Source of the DNA: Acidobacteriaceae bacterium
GTDB taxonomy: Bacteria; Acidobacteriota; Terriglobia; Terriglobales; Acidobacteriaceae
Reading direction: 5' to 3'
DNA: 64,000 nucleotides
Assembly: GCA_003134655.1 (NCBI GenBank)
Contig: PLBY01000123.1
Location: forward strand, 1-64,000
The position numbers and the translations under genes were made by a program. Under the pieces are notes generated by a model. The model did no database searches. It worked only from the letters and a program-made list of their open reading frames with translations, and was not told the DNA's origin. Within the stretch, counting starts at the first letter, position 1, and each line of letters starts with the position of its first letter. Positions 9,144 to 17,969 of the stretch are shown here, in pieces.

Positions 9144-10833
9144 GGATGCACTCACACGCCGCGAATTCGCTCAACTGCTGGGCGGCAGAGCACTCGCGCT
9201 TTCTTTCCCCCGGGCCTTTGCCGCGGCCGCCGCGCGCGGTCCCATCCAGTTTCAAAACGCTGCTCCCGCCAGCGGCCTCGATTTCATTCTGCGCAACGAT
9301 GCCAAGGGCCGTAAATACCAGGTCGAGACAGTGCTGGGCGGACTGGGTGTGATTGATTTTGATCAGGACGGCTGGCCCGATCTCTACTGCGTTAACGGCG
9401 CGTCGTTGCCCTCCCTGCAGAAATCAGATCCCAGCTTCTTTAACCGCCTGTATCGCAACAACCGGAACGGCACGTTCACCGACGTTACGACAAAAGCCGG
9501 AGTGCAGGGACACGGCTACGAGATGGGTGTCGCAGTTGGCGACTACAACAACGACGGTCTCGAGGATCTCTACGTGGTCGGCGTGCATGGCAATACCCTA
9601 TACCGCAACAATGGCGACGGTACCTTCACGGACGTCACCCAGGCCGCGGGCGTGAGCGGCACCGGCGCCCAAGGCCGTAAGACGTGGTCGGTGGCTGCCG
9701 CCTGGCTCGATTACGACAGCGACGGCCATCTCGACCTCATCGTCTCGAACTACTGCGACTGGACCCCAGGCGACGATCCGATCTGCGGCGGTCTCAATGC
9801 CGGCGACCGGGCTTACTGTCATCCCGACATGTACCGCGCTGAACCCATGCTGCTTTACCACAACAATGGCGACGGCACTTTCACGGAGGTCTCTGCCCAG
9901 TCGGCTTTAGGCAGGGTGCTTGGCAAGGGGATGGGCATCGCCGTGGCTGACTACGACGGCGATGGCTTTCCAGACATCTTCATCGCGAACGACAATGACC
10001 GTAACTTGCTGATTCACAACTTGGGAGGCGGCAAGTTGAAGGAAGTCGGAGTGGAGGCGGGCGTTGCCTACAACGGCGACGGCCGGCAGATTTCCGGCAT
10101 GGGAGCCGATTTCCGAGATTTCGATGGCGATGGGCTGCCCGACATCCTCATGACCGGCCTGCGCAGAGAGACTTTTGAACTCTTCCGCAATACCGGCAAA
10201 GGCACCTTCGAGGACGCCAGCGCCAGCAGCGGCTTGCTCAATCTGAGCCGGCCCTGGAATGGCTGGGGGTGCGGTTTTGTCGATCTCGACAACGACGGCT
10301 GGCTGGATGTGTTCGTCGCCTGTGGCGGACTGGACACGAACGAGCCTCAACCCAACCGGGTGCTCCGCAATCAGGGGGGCCGCTTTTCCGATGTCTCCGG
10401 TGAAGCCGGTCCCGATTTTGCTGTGTCCCGCCTGCACCGCGGCGTCGCCTTTGCCGATTTCGACAACGATGGGCGAATGGATGCCGTCGTAACCTCGCTT
10501 AACGACCCCATTGAACTGTGGATGAACCGCAGTCTCATGCAGCATTGGCTGCAACTCAAGCTCAAAGGGACGCGCAGCAACGCGTCGGCCTTGGGTGCCA
10601 AAATCATCTGCCGGAGCGCCCAGCGCACCCAGGTTACGTTTGTGGCCAACAGTGTGGGATATGCCTCTGCGAGTGATTTGCGAGTGCATTTCGGACTAGG
10701 AGAAGATCGCAAAGCTTCGCTGGAAATTCAATGGCCATCGGGTGTAGTGCAGGAATTGAAAGATGTTTCCTCCGACCAGCAACTTCAGATTGAAGAGCCC
10801 AAGGTCCCAGCGGCGGGAAAACCCTCCCACTAA
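9130..10833 (+). CDS. Tat-exported CRTAC1-family FG-GAP/ASPIC-UnbV protein
   Basis: A 567-residue protein starting MRSRRDALTRREFAQLLGG, a twin-arginine signal. Several FG-GAP/VCBS calcium-binding units follow: DFDQDGWPDLY, DYNNDGLEDLY, DYDSDGHLDL, DYDGDGFPDIF, DFDGDGLPDIL, DLDNDGWLDVF, DFDNDGRMDAV. The C-terminal ASPIC/UnbV part has VHFGLGEDRKASLEIQWPSG. The Asp-rich loops form a seven-bladed beta-propeller. The start at ATG 9130 lies inside the end of the TPR gene, and the Tat motif supports it. Function of the family is unknown; in this phylum it is common beside TonB receptors and TPR proteins. Confidence 0.85.
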   Translation: MRSRRDALTRREFAQLLGGRALALSFPRAFAAAAARGPIQFQNAAPASGLDFILRNDAKGRKYQVETVLGGLGVIDFDQDGWPDLYCVNGASLPSLQKSDPSFFNRLYRNNRNGTFTDVTTKAGVQGHGYEMGVAVGDYNNDGLEDLYVVGVHGNTLYRNNGDGTFTDVTQAAGVSGTGAQGRKTWSVAAAWLDYDSDGHLDLIVSNYCDWTPGDDPICGGLNAGDRAYCHPDMYRAEPMLLYHNNGDGTFTEVSAQSALGRVLGKGMGIAVADYDGDGFPDIFIANDNDRNLLIHNLGGGKLKEVGVEAGVAYNGDGRQISGMGADFRDFDGDGLPDILMTGLRRETFELFRNTGKGTFEDASASSGLLNLSRPWNGWGCGFVDLDNDGWLDVFVACGGLDTNEPQPNRVLRNQGGRFSDVSGEAGPDFAVSRLHRGVAFADFDNDGRMDAVVTSLNDPIELWMNRSLMQHWLQLKLKGTRSNASALGAKIICRSAQRTQVTFVANSVGYASASDLRVHFGLGEDRKASLEIQWPSGVVQELKDVSSDQQLQIEEPKVPAAGKPSH

Positions 10834-10985
10834 GACTGCTGCTTAAACGATAGAAAAAACACTCTCTCCGGTAGATGTGAGAGCGGACTTCGTTCGAAAC
10901 TTGTGGCGCAAGCAGGTGTGTGCCAAATCTCTGTGGGGCTGGCATCAATTGGGAAATCCTAAGCGAGTATCGGGAGGGTGGGACG

Positions 10986-13900
10986 ATGTATCGAACAAAG
11001 AGCGACAAGTGTGCCTCCATGCTGAGAGTACTGCTTTGTTTGGCTCTCGTAGGCTTTCTGGCGGCGAGTCAAAGTGGATTCGCGCAGTCATCGAACGGAC
11101 AGATCACCGGTCTGGTGACAGACTCAAGTGGCGCAGCAGTTGAGGGTGCAAGCATCTCAGCGACTAACAACGCCACAGGTGTGGCCTACAACACCACGAG
11201 CAACGGGTCGGGTGTGTACGTGCTGCCGCAACTCGTTCCTGGACCTTACAAGGTTTCATTGACCAAGCAAGGCTTTGCCACCGTCGAACGCCCCGAGTTA
11301 ATTGTGCGCACCGGAGACCATCTGTCGGTGGACTTCAACCTGAGACTCGCCACCACGAAAGAAGTCGTGACCGTCACCGAATCAGCACCGTTGATGCAAT
11401 CGGATCAGTCCAGTTCGTCAACGGTTCTTGATAACAAAATGATCACGGAGTTGCCGCAGCTCAACCGCAACTCGCTCGATTTGACCAGTGTGATTCCACA
11501 AGTTCAGGGCAAGGGACCACTCAGCGACCAGATTTCCACGTTGGGGAATGCGACTTACCTCATCGCTAACAATGGAAACTCCTATGCCATCGCGGGCGGA
11601 CAGGTGAATGGAACCAGCATCTCGGTGGACGGGAACCAGTTGCAGGACTCCGAGTTCAACGCGGTGAATCGCGCGATCCCGACGCCTGACAGTATTGGAG
11701 AGTTTCGGGTGGAGAGCGGTGTTCTGACCGCGGATCGCGGCCGGTATTCCGGTGGCGTCATCACCATGAACACCAAAAGCGGCACCAATCAGTTTCATGG
11801 TCGGCTCTTTGAGTACTTCCGCAACCAACTGCTGAACAGCAATGGATGGCAGAACAATTCAGTCGGCCAGACGCGGCAGGCCTTCCATCAAAACAATTAC
11901 GGCTTATCCATCGGTGGGCCAGTTTCCATTCCGCATCTGTACAGCGGAGCGCACCGCACTTTTTTCTTTTTCGGCTGGGAGGGGGAACGCTACAACACAG
12001 GTCAGACGGTGCAATCAACGGTGCCGACTTTGCTGCAGCGCGACGGTGATTTCTCGCAGACCATCTTGGACTTCCCCAATGGCCCCACAGGAACTCCGGA
12101 CTACGCAGCGATTTTCGATCCGTACCACATTTCTGGAGGAGTGCGGCCAGAGTATGCCGGCGTTCCGGGAGCGCCGGTGGGCGCCAACGGCTTGGTCGGG
12201 GGCAAGATATGTTCGCAGGCCGACATCTCTGGGGGAACTTGCCCTGCCGGCAACCAAAATCTTTCCTTGCAGAGTACAACGTTCGCCCACTACATGGCCC
12301 TGTGGCCCTTGCCGAATCACGCGCCGGGCCCCAATGGCTATAGCAATAACCGTCTGGATTCGATTGCGGTAACCCGTCCCACGGATCGATTCTTCCTGCG
12401 GCTGGATGAAAATCTTTCCAACAGCCAGCGGCTCAACCTCAGCATCAGCCGTACCCACATGACCAACAACATTCCAGCACCCTGGGCGCATGCTGCGCGG
12501 TCCTTCAGCTACGATCACGATGTAACCGGAAGCTTGCAGTACAACTGGGTCCTGTCGCCGACCTCGATCCTCGACGCCCATCTCGGATTTGGAGTAGCCA
12601 AGCTCTACAGTGACGGCGTTTCGGGAGACGGTTCCGATCCCGATCTCAGCATTGACACTACGACTTGGGGCTTCGATCCTCTGATCGTCAACAATCCCTC
12701 CCGTACCACGAGTCAAATCCCTCCGGTATTGAACATCAACGGGTTTTCCAACGTGGGTGGATCGCAATTCGACACCTTCATCAACCAGACGGAAAACGCG
12801 ACCGTGGGTTATACGAAAGTGATGGGCCGCCATACCATCAAGGTCGGTTACGAACAGTACTATTACCGCTTCAACGAGAACGGCGGAGATCACACCGGCG
12901 TGGCTTGGATCAACAATGGCGGCGGTTCCGTGCAGGACTGGCAAAATCCCAGTGACTCCACCACCGGCTTCCCACTGGCCGAACTGATGATGGGCTCGTC
13001 GCACGTGTTCCAGTGGGGCAACTGGAACATTTCACCCTACGGCTTCAACGAGGCCGCCTATGCCATGGACGACTGGAAAGTCAACCGGAAGTTGACGGTT
13101 CAGATCGGACTGCGCTGGGATCACGATGGCGCGCGCTCACCCAAGAGTTTCGCCCCGGGTCAAGCCTCCCCCATCATGTATGACATGAACGCAAAGAACG
13201 TTTTAACTCCCAACTCGAGTTGGAACTGGAGCCAGGTCACCTCCGCAGTTCCAGGGCTAGCTGCTCTGCCGCAGCCGCAATGGCTGACGCAGGGCGCAAC
13301 CGGGCGCGTCGTATTGCTCCATACTCCGGAATATCCGCAGAAGAACCTTTACACCACGGATTGGAAGAGCTTTCAGCCCAGGCTCGGGATTGCCTATGCC
13401 ATTAACGATACGACGGTGGTGCACGCCAGTGTCGGCATCATTGATCAGGGCCTGAATGGGCTTTCCACGGATTGGTTCAGTTTCTACTACAACACGATTA
13501 CCATGGGTCAGATTTCCACCCTGGACAACCAACAGTGGATCAGTGAACTCGGTCCCGATCATGGTCTGGGAACGTTCCCGACGCAACCCGGTGGAACCAA
13601 TCTTGGGTACTATCCGGCCATCAGGACGAATCAGGATTATGGTTTTCAGACGTTCGGACAGGCAGGCAATCCAGACCAGGGAGGAGCGTCCACCATTAAC
13701 CATTTCCAGACGCCGGAAGACTACACCTGGGACGTCAGCGTGCAACGGCAACTCGGGAGGAGTTGGGTAGCGACGGCCGACTACACGGGTATCCGCGGCA
13801 TCCACCTGCTCATGCCGGTTTGGGGATGGAGCACCAACAACGTTCCGCTCGCGGACTACTCGCTGGGTACCCACCTATATGATGCAGTGCCCAACCCGTT

Positions 13901-14816
13901 CTACGGACAGTCGCAGACTTTTAATAGCCAGCCTACTGTGCAACTCTCGCAGTTGCTGGGACTTGCTCCGCAATACTCGAGCATTACGCCGGGGCAGGCA
14001 ACCTGGGGACGGTCAATTGCCAACTTCCTCAATTTACAGATTCAGAGCCGCGGCTACCACGGCTTGACGTTGCTGGCTTCGTATAGCATTCGCAAAACGC
14101 TGACTAACACCTGGGGCAAGGATATTCAGCACGGCGGCCCGGCGGGCAGTGGATATCTGCAGAATCCACATAACCTGATGGAAGCCTACGGCGTCGCCGG
14201 TTACGAGATGCCGCAAACAGTGTTGTTGAATTACTCGTACGAGCTTCCGTTTGGGCGTGGACGGCAGTTCATAAGCAATGGCGACAGCTTCGGTTACAAA
14301 GTTCTCAACGAGGTTGTAGGAGGGTGGAACATCGCCGGTGTGACTACGTGGAACCCCAAAGGAACTCCGGTGATCATGCCCACTGTACCCGGAGGTCAGA
14401 CGGTTCCGGGTGCGGCTCTTCGCGAGTCTCTCGCGCCCGGGGTGAAAGTCGTTAAGACCACGAATTACTCCAGTGCGCTGATGGATGCGAATGGAAACTT
14501 CATCAACCAGAATCAGAGTCTGCTGAACACGAGTGCTTTCGTGAGAACACCGGATTTTGGCCTGAGCAATGCGCCGTTTGTTTTTCCCAATGTTCGGAAC
14601 CCGGGAAGTTTCTTCACGGACCTGACGTTGCTGAAGAAATTTCCGATCTCCGCCGAGGGATCGCGATACTTCGAGATTCGTCTGGAGGCGCAAAACATCT
14701 TCAACCATGCCAATTTCAATCAGATTGATAACAACATGAGTGACGCTACCTTCGGCGGAGTGAAGGGCAAAACAGGCCAGCGCATCATGCAGGTTGGGGC
14801 GCGTCTCTTCTTCTGA
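10986..14816 (+). CDS. Oar-like TonB-dependent outer-membrane receptor
   Basis: About 1,276 residues. A signal peptide (LCLALVGFLAASQSGFAQ) is followed by a carboxypeptidase-regulatory-like domain (GQITGLVTDSSGAAVEGASI), a plug (ITELPQLNRNSLDLTSVIPQ, GQVNGTSISVDGNQLQD) and a very long beta-barrel ending VGARLFF, whose C-terminal Phe is the usual outer-membrane insertion signal. Oar-type receptors with this length are an expanded family in Acidobacteriota and are linked to uptake of oligosaccharides. ATG 10986 has a GGGAGG-rich Shine-Dalgarno. It lies just before the GH36 gene, which suggests import of alpha-galactoside-bearing glycans. Confidence 0.9.
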   Translation: MYRTKSDKCASMLRVLLCLALVGFLAASQSGFAQSSNGQITGLVTDSSGAAVEGASISATNNATGVAYNTTSNGSGVYVLPQLVPGPYKVSLTKQGFATVERPELIVRTGDHLSVDFNLRLATTKEVVTVTESAPLMQSDQSSSSTVLDNKMITELPQLNRNSLDLTSVIPQVQGKGPLSDQISTLGNATYLIANNGNSYAIAGGQVNGTSISVDGNQLQDSEFNAVNRAIPTPDSIGEFRVESGVLTADRGRYSGGVITMNTKSGTNQFHGRLFEYFRNQLLNSNGWQNNSVGQTRQAFHQNNYGLSIGGPVSIPHLYSGAHRTFFFFGWEGERYNTGQTVQSTVPTLLQRDGDFSQTILDFPNGPTGTPDYAAIFDPYHISGGVRPEYAGVPGAPVGANGLVGGKICSQADISGGTCPAGNQNLSLQSTTFAHYMALWPLPNHAPGPNGYSNNRLDSIAVTRPTDRFFLRLDENLSNSQRLNLSISRTHMTNNIPAPWAHAARSFSYDHDVTGSLQYNWVLSPTSILDAHLGFGVAKLYSDGVSGDGSDPDLSIDTTTWGFDPLIVNNPSRTTSQIPPVLNINGFSNVGGSQFDTFINQTENATVGYTKVMGRHTIKVGYEQYYYRFNENGGDHTGVAWINNGGGSVQDWQNPSDSTTGFPLAELMMGSSHVFQWGNWNISPYGFNEAAYAMDDWKVNRKLTVQIGLRWDHDGARSPKSFAPGQASPIMYDMNAKNVLTPNSSWNWSQVTSAVPGLAALPQPQWLTQGATGRVVLLHTPEYPQKNLYTTDWKSFQPRLGIAYAINDTTVVHASVGIIDQGLNGLSTDWFSFYYNTITMGQISTLDNQQWISELGPDHGLGTFPTQPGGTNLGYYPAIRTNQDYGFQTFGQAGNPDQGGASTINHFQTPEDYTWDVSVQRQLGRSWVATADYTGIRGIHLLMPVWGWSTNNVPLADYSLGTHLYDAVPNPFYGQSQTFNSQPTVQLSQLLGLAPQYSSITPGQATWGRSIANFLNLQIQSRGYHGLTLLASYSIRKTLTNTWGKDIQHGGPAGSGYLQNPHNLMEAYGVAGYEMPQTVLLNYSYELPFGRGRQFISNGDSFGYKVLNEVVGGWNIAGVTTWNPKGTPVIMPTVPGGQTVPGAALRESLAPGVKVVKTTNYSSALMDANGNFINQNQSLLNTSAFVRTPDFGLSNAPFVFPNVRNPGSFFTDLTLLKKFPISAEGSRYFEIRLEAQNIFNHANFNQIDNNMSDATFGGVKGKTGQRIMQVGARLFF

Positions 14817-14894
14817 GTCGAATGCAAATTAAAATTTTGCGGAGCCAGCTGGAGGTGTGGGCCGGCTCCGCGCTTCCCCAGGAGTGCCGTCTTC

Positions 14895-17072
14895 ATGTGG
14901 CGTCAAACTCGTGTCGGCTGGATCGGATTGCTGTTCCTCTCAGGCGTGTCAGCGCTCAGTCAGACGAGCGCACGGCTCCAGACCTCCGACACGGAACTTG
15001 TTCTGGAGGCGGGCGAAGGGGCTCCGCGGCTGACTTCGCTTGGGGTTGTCGGACAGCCCAGATGGGAGAACCGCGCTTCCGAAGTCTTGATCCCATTCGC
15101 GGACATCTCGTACAAACCTACTTTTCTGCATTGGAACTTCAACCGCGAGGCCAGTCAGATCGGTGAACAGCGCGTTGCCTTCATCTACGATTGCTCTTCG
15201 CCCCGTCTGCGCCTGACTTGGGAATGGCGCACTCGCCAAACATACGGCCCGGTGGAACACCAGATTCGGATCGAGAATCTCGACAATCAGGAAATTTGGA
15301 TTCCGCTGCAGGATAGCCTCGCATTTAATTGGCAGGTCGATCCGCAGACGCCACTCGAACATCTTTTCGTCGAGAAAGGTGCCAACACGCCTTCGCCCGT
15401 GGGCACCCATCAGGTTATGCTCGCCGATGGGTACAAGTGGACCGGAACGTCCAGCACCTATGGAGATCTTCGCGACAATGAGCCCCGCGAAATCATTCCG
15501 TGGTCGCTGGTCGAGCGAAAAGATGCGGCGCAAACCGGATGGTATGCGGGGATCGAGTTCAGCGGCCGCACTCGCATCTCGCTGGCACGGGAAAAGGATT
15601 CTCTGCAGGTGGCAATCGGATTGAACCCGGATCCGAGTCCATTCCGTACCCGCCTCGCGCCTGGAGAAGTCTTTGAGACTCCGGTGGTATTCCTCGGTGG
15701 CTTCCGCGACGGGCCGGATGGAGCAGGAAATATCCTACGCCGCTGGATCCGCTCGACTCTCGGCAATCCCCAGACCTGGAAGAATCCCAACTATCCGCTG
15801 GTGGTCAACAACAGTTGGGGCGGCGGCATGGACGTCAACGAAGAGATTGCGCTGCGCATGATTCGCGACTCCGCCGAACTCGGGGTGGACATGTTCCACG
15901 TGGACGCCGGCTGGTTTCGCGGCGTGGGCGACTGGTATCCCAATCCCCAGAAATTCCCTCACGGTCTTGCCGTCGTCGCCGACGATGCTCACAAACATGG
16001 TTTGAAATTCGGGCTCTGGGTGGACTGGACGCAAGCTGGGTTATCCCCCGAGCCCGGAGCCCTGAATGCGCGCGATCCCACAGTTCGCGACTGGATGGTT
16101 ACCGACTTGCCCGCCGACTGGAAGCCGGAACCATTCAAAGGCCAAACCATCGATCTCGGAGTGCCCGAGGCGAAGCAATGGGCGCAGCACGAAGTCGAAC
16201 GCATTGTCACCGATTACCATCTCGACATGTTGGAGCACGACGGTTACTTGGTGGCTCACGGATGTGATCGCATCGACCATCCGCACGCCGCTCCCGATCC
16301 GCTGAACAAGTGCATCTACAAGTCTTGGGGTGCGTACTGGGTGGACAGTTCGAATTCCACCGACGTCAGCTACCACGCGGTACGGGCGTATTACGACATT
16401 TATTCCAAGATGCGTCAGGATCATCCCGGGCTGCTATTTGAAATATGCAACGACGGCGGCCGGATGGTTGACTTCGGCAGCGCCTCTCACGGCGACTATT
16501 TTTCCATCACGGACACGTACGACCCGCTGTCGAACCGGCGGGCTTTTTACGACACCAGTCATGTGCTGCCCGCCGCGATGCTGGAAAGTTACGTGGAAAA
16601 ATGGCCAACGCCCCGCATCGAAAACTTCCGCTATATGTTGCGCAGCGGCATGATGGGATGGCTGACCATCATGACCGACACCAATGCATGGTCGCCCGAA
16701 CAGCACGCCGAGGCCAAGAAAGAAATCGATCTCTACAAGAAAGAACTTCGCTCCTTGATTCGCGATGCCAGCCTGTATCATGTCTCTCCGCGGCCTGACG
16801 GCGTGCACTGGGACGGGATCGAGTACTGGGATTCGGTGCGCCAGCGGGGCGTGGTCTATGCCTTTCGGGGCAGGATCGCAGACGAGAAGACGTATTCGTA
16901 CCCGTTGCAGGGGCTTCAGCCGGGGAACCGCTACCTGCTCAAGTTTTACGATCGCAGTACTCCCGATCGGACGGTCAGCGGTCGCGAACTTATGAATGAG
17001 GGCCTGAAGGTAACGCTTCCCTTAGCGAACAGTTCAGAACTGATCTTCGTTGAGGGCCCAGCACACCAATAG
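14895..17072 (+). CDS. exported GH36-type alpha-galactosidase-like glycosidase
   Basis: A 725-residue protein with a signal peptide (IGLLFLSGVSALSQ), an N-terminal beta-sandwich, then a (beta/alpha)8 barrel: NNSWGGGMDVNEE, MFHVDAGWF, FGLWVDW, LDMLEHDGYLV (Asp444 and Asp449, the latter the likely nucleophile), and EICNDGGRMVDFGS, which corresponds to the acid/base segment of clan GH-D. Length and layout fit GH36 melibiases. It should release terminal alpha-galactosyl (or related) residues in the periplasm. It sits between the TonB receptor and the SDR gene. Substrate specificity within GH36 cannot be read. Confidence 0.8.
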   Translation: MWRQTRVGWIGLLFLSGVSALSQTSARLQTSDTELVLEAGEGAPRLTSLGVVGQPRWENRASEVLIPFADISYKPTFLHWNFNREASQIGEQRVAFIYDCSSPRLRLTWEWRTRQTYGPVEHQIRIENLDNQEIWIPLQDSLAFNWQVDPQTPLEHLFVEKGANTPSPVGTHQVMLADGYKWTGTSSTYGDLRDNEPREIIPWSLVERKDAAQTGWYAGIEFSGRTRISLAREKDSLQVAIGLNPDPSPFRTRLAPGEVFETPVVFLGGFRDGPDGAGNILRRWIRSTLGNPQTWKNPNYPLVVNNSWGGGMDVNEEIALRMIRDSAELGVDMFHVDAGWFRGVGDWYPNPQKFPHGLAVVADDAHKHGLKFGLWVDWTQAGLSPEPGALNARDPTVRDWMVTDLPADWKPEPFKGQTIDLGVPEAKQWAQHEVERIVTDYHLDMLEHDGYLVAHGCDRIDHPHAAPDPLNKCIYKSWGAYWVDSSNSTDVSYHAVRAYYDIYSKMRQDHPGLLFEICNDGGRMVDFGSASHGDYFSITDTYDPLSNRRAFYDTSHVLPAAMLESYVEKWPTPRIENFRYMLRSGMMGWLTIMTDTNAWSPEQHAEAKKEIDLYKKELRSLIRDASLYHVSPRPDGVHWDGIEYWDSVRQRGVVYAFRGRIADEKTYSYPLQGLQPGNRYLLKFYDRSTPDRTVSGRELMNEGLKVTLPLANSSELIFVEGPAHQ

Positions 17073-17101
17073 ACGTAGAATTTCCTCAGAAAAGCTGAAA
17101 T

Positions 17102-17905
17102 ATGTCGACCCCGAACGAATCGAGATCCCCGAACCGGCTTGACGGCCGTGTCGCTTTGATCAGCGGCGGTGCGCAGGGCATAGGACGCGCGATTGCCACC
17201 CTCTTCCAACGGGAGGGCGCGTGCGTATTCATTCTCGACTGCGACGCGCGTAGCGGGAACGAGACTGCCGCCGATCTAACCGGACAAAACCCGCATCTGC
17301 CAGTCAAGTACCTTCCCGCCGACCTGCGCGAACCCCGTGAAATTCAGAACGCCGTGGAGACGGTGCGAAAACTTCATGGCCGCGTGGACATTCTGGTCAA
17401 TAACGCCGGAGTCGAACTTGATAAGTCTCTCGAGCAGCTGACCATGGCGGACTGGGATCTGGTGCTGAACGTGAATCTGCGCGGCGCGTTCCTGCTAACG
17501 CAGGCGGTGGTGCCGCTTTTTGCGGAATCCGGCGGCGCGATCGTGAACATCAGTTCCATCCACGCCACCCATGCCTTTCCTGACTCCATTCCTTACGCAT
17601 GCTCGAAGGCCGGCATGGTCGCCCTCACCAGGAATCTGGCCCTCGAGTTATCGAGCCGGCACATTCGCGTAAACTGCATTTGTCCTGGATATATCGACAC
17701 GCGACTCTGGGAGGAATATCTGCGCAGCTCTGCCAACCCGACGGCGCTCGCCGAGCAGACGACCGTGCTCCATCCCTTAGGGCGTCGCGGAATGCCTGCC
17801 GATATCGGAGAGGCCGCATTGTTCCTCGCTTCGGACAGTTCCGCCTTCATCACCGGCACCGATCTCATCGTCGACGGCGGGCTCACCGTCCGGGCACATT
17901 CTTAA
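17102..17905 (+). CDS. short-chain dehydrogenase/reductase (SDR)
   Basis: A 267-residue classical SDR: cofactor motif SGGAQGIGRAIA, NNAGVE, catalytic Ser in NISSIHATHAF and the YxxxK pair in YACSKAGM, and a C-terminal FITGTDLIVDGG. Asp after the second strand (ILDCDAR) suggests NAD(H) preference. It starts 29 bp after the GH36 stop. By analogy to non-phosphorylative fucose/rhamnose routes it may be the sugar or 2-keto-3-deoxy-acid dehydrogenase; this is inference from the neighbouring FAH and enolase-superfamily genes. Confidence 0.85.
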   Translation: MSTPNESRSPNRLDGRVALISGGAQGIGRAIATLFQREGACVFILDCDARSGNETAADLTGQNPHLPVKYLPADLREPREIQNAVETVRKLHGRVDILVNNAGVELDKSLEQLTMADWDLVLNVNLRGAFLLTQAVVPLFAESGGAIVNISSIHATHAFPDSIPYACSKAGMVALTRNLALELSSRHIRVNCICPGYIDTRLWEEYLRSSANPTALAEQTTVLHPLGRRGMPADIGEAALFLASDSSAFITGTDLIVDGGLTVRAHS

Positions 17906-17969
17906 CATATATCCGCAGGTTGATCATTTAAGCGACACATCTCTTCGTTTTAATGATGTCTCCGGTCGC

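Noticed and set aside
15815..16267. 150-codon frame within the GH36 gene
   Set aside because: Overlaps catalytic motifs of GH36 in another frame; Arg-rich shadow translation.
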